The translations under genes and the position numbers were made by a program. Shown here piece after piece: positions 17,954 through 18,278 of a stretch of 18,278 bases of DNA (position 1 is its first letter; each line of letters begins with the position of its first letter). The stretch is from positions 1-18,278 of the forward strand of contig JANBPT010000950.1 of assembly GCA_027575765.1 (NCBI GenBank), given 5' to 3'. The notes beneath the pieces are model-generated. The model ran no database searches. It saw only the letters and a list, made by a program, of their open reading frames with translations, and was not told the DNA's origin. Source of the DNA: Tieghemiomyces parasiticus. Its lineage: Eukaryota; Kickxellomycota; Dimargaritomycetes; Dimargaritales; Dimargaritaceae.

Positions 17954-18070
17954 CACATACTCTAAAAGTATTGGCTTCCCCATGGCTTGGCAGATGCATT
18001 TGGCTTTCCCTGATGAGTTTGCCAACATATACATAACCTAGTAGATCATAATAACCAAGCTTCATCCCTC

Positions 18071-18199
18071 AGACGTCTTCAGGAGACCTAACAAAGTGAG
18101 GACCACACACAAATGTGGTGAATAGGTATATAAACCGGTTTTAATGAAGAACTAGGTACCCTAAGGCAGGGTAGAGGAAACACTCCCAGAACATAGAAG
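18071..18199 (+). repeat. Dispersed repeat, copy 2
   Basis: Shares two ordered blocks with 17511-17744: ACCACACACAAATGTG around 18102, and the 36-base block at 18164-18199 with two mismatches. A TATA-like TATATAAA lies between them at about 18127-18134. The unit may continue past the window edge. Confidence 0.6.
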
Positions 18200-18278
18200 T
18201 GCTGATGTCCTGGGTATATATATGATACTAAGCTAAAGTTGTTTTTGTTTTGATTGCCTAACTTTGGTGACCCTCTAG

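Noticed and set aside
1..18278. tRNA genes, rRNA and CRISPR arrays
   Set aside because: I scanned by eye for a GGTTCGA-type B box with a matching acceptor stem, for rRNA core motifs and for regularly spaced identical repeats. None was convincing.

Overview
The window looks like nuclear DNA from a fungus, possibly an early-diverging lineage. Four observations support this: short spliceosomal introns with strong GTAAGT donors and CTAAC/CTAAT branch sites, a eukaryotic cytoplasmic-type isoleucyl-tRNA synthetase, TATA-type promoters, and small secreted proteins with fungal-style Ala-rich signal peptides. The lineage assignment is inference, because no rRNA or other marker is present. Gene density is low: four genes are well supported, separated by long stretches without convincing coding content.

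Layout, left to right. Positions 1-1290 hold no gene I can support. Positions 1293-3289 carry a TATA box, a probable 5' leader intron and an eight-exon plus-strand gene. I reconstructed this gene from splice signals and reading phase. Its C-terminal half matches the FYRN+FYRC module of chromatin-associated proteins such as TBRG1. Positions 3290-4570 are intergenic. Positions 4714-7941 are an intronless cytosolic isoleucyl-tRNA synthetase, complete with HIGH- and KMSKS-type motifs and an editing domain. Positions 7942-9645 are intergenic.

The minus strand then carries two small secreted proteins, at 9646-10185 and 12544-12906. Both have a signal peptide ending in A-APA, a C-X4-C-X-Y motif, a matching core and a C-terminal HW. 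They are diverged paralogues with similar promoter spacing. Their predicted strand/helix order (beta-alpha-beta-beta-alpha-beta) resembles peptidase-inhibitor I9 / subtilisin-propeptide domains. That function is inferred, not shown.

Positions 13050-16500 contain only low-confidence ORFs and possible gene relics. Positions 16560-17470 change character: AT-rich DNA studded with many short, perfect GC-rich hairpins, plus a stretch resembling the R and S elements of a group I intron core. This looks like mitochondrial-type DNA or mobile hairpin elements inserted in the nuclear genome. The right end (17511-18199) holds two diverged copies of a repeat.

The genes do not form a pathway. The synthetase is housekeeping, the FYR protein is probably nuclear, and the two secreted proteins form a small local family. 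The most interesting parts are the paralogous secreted pair and the hairpin-rich segment.
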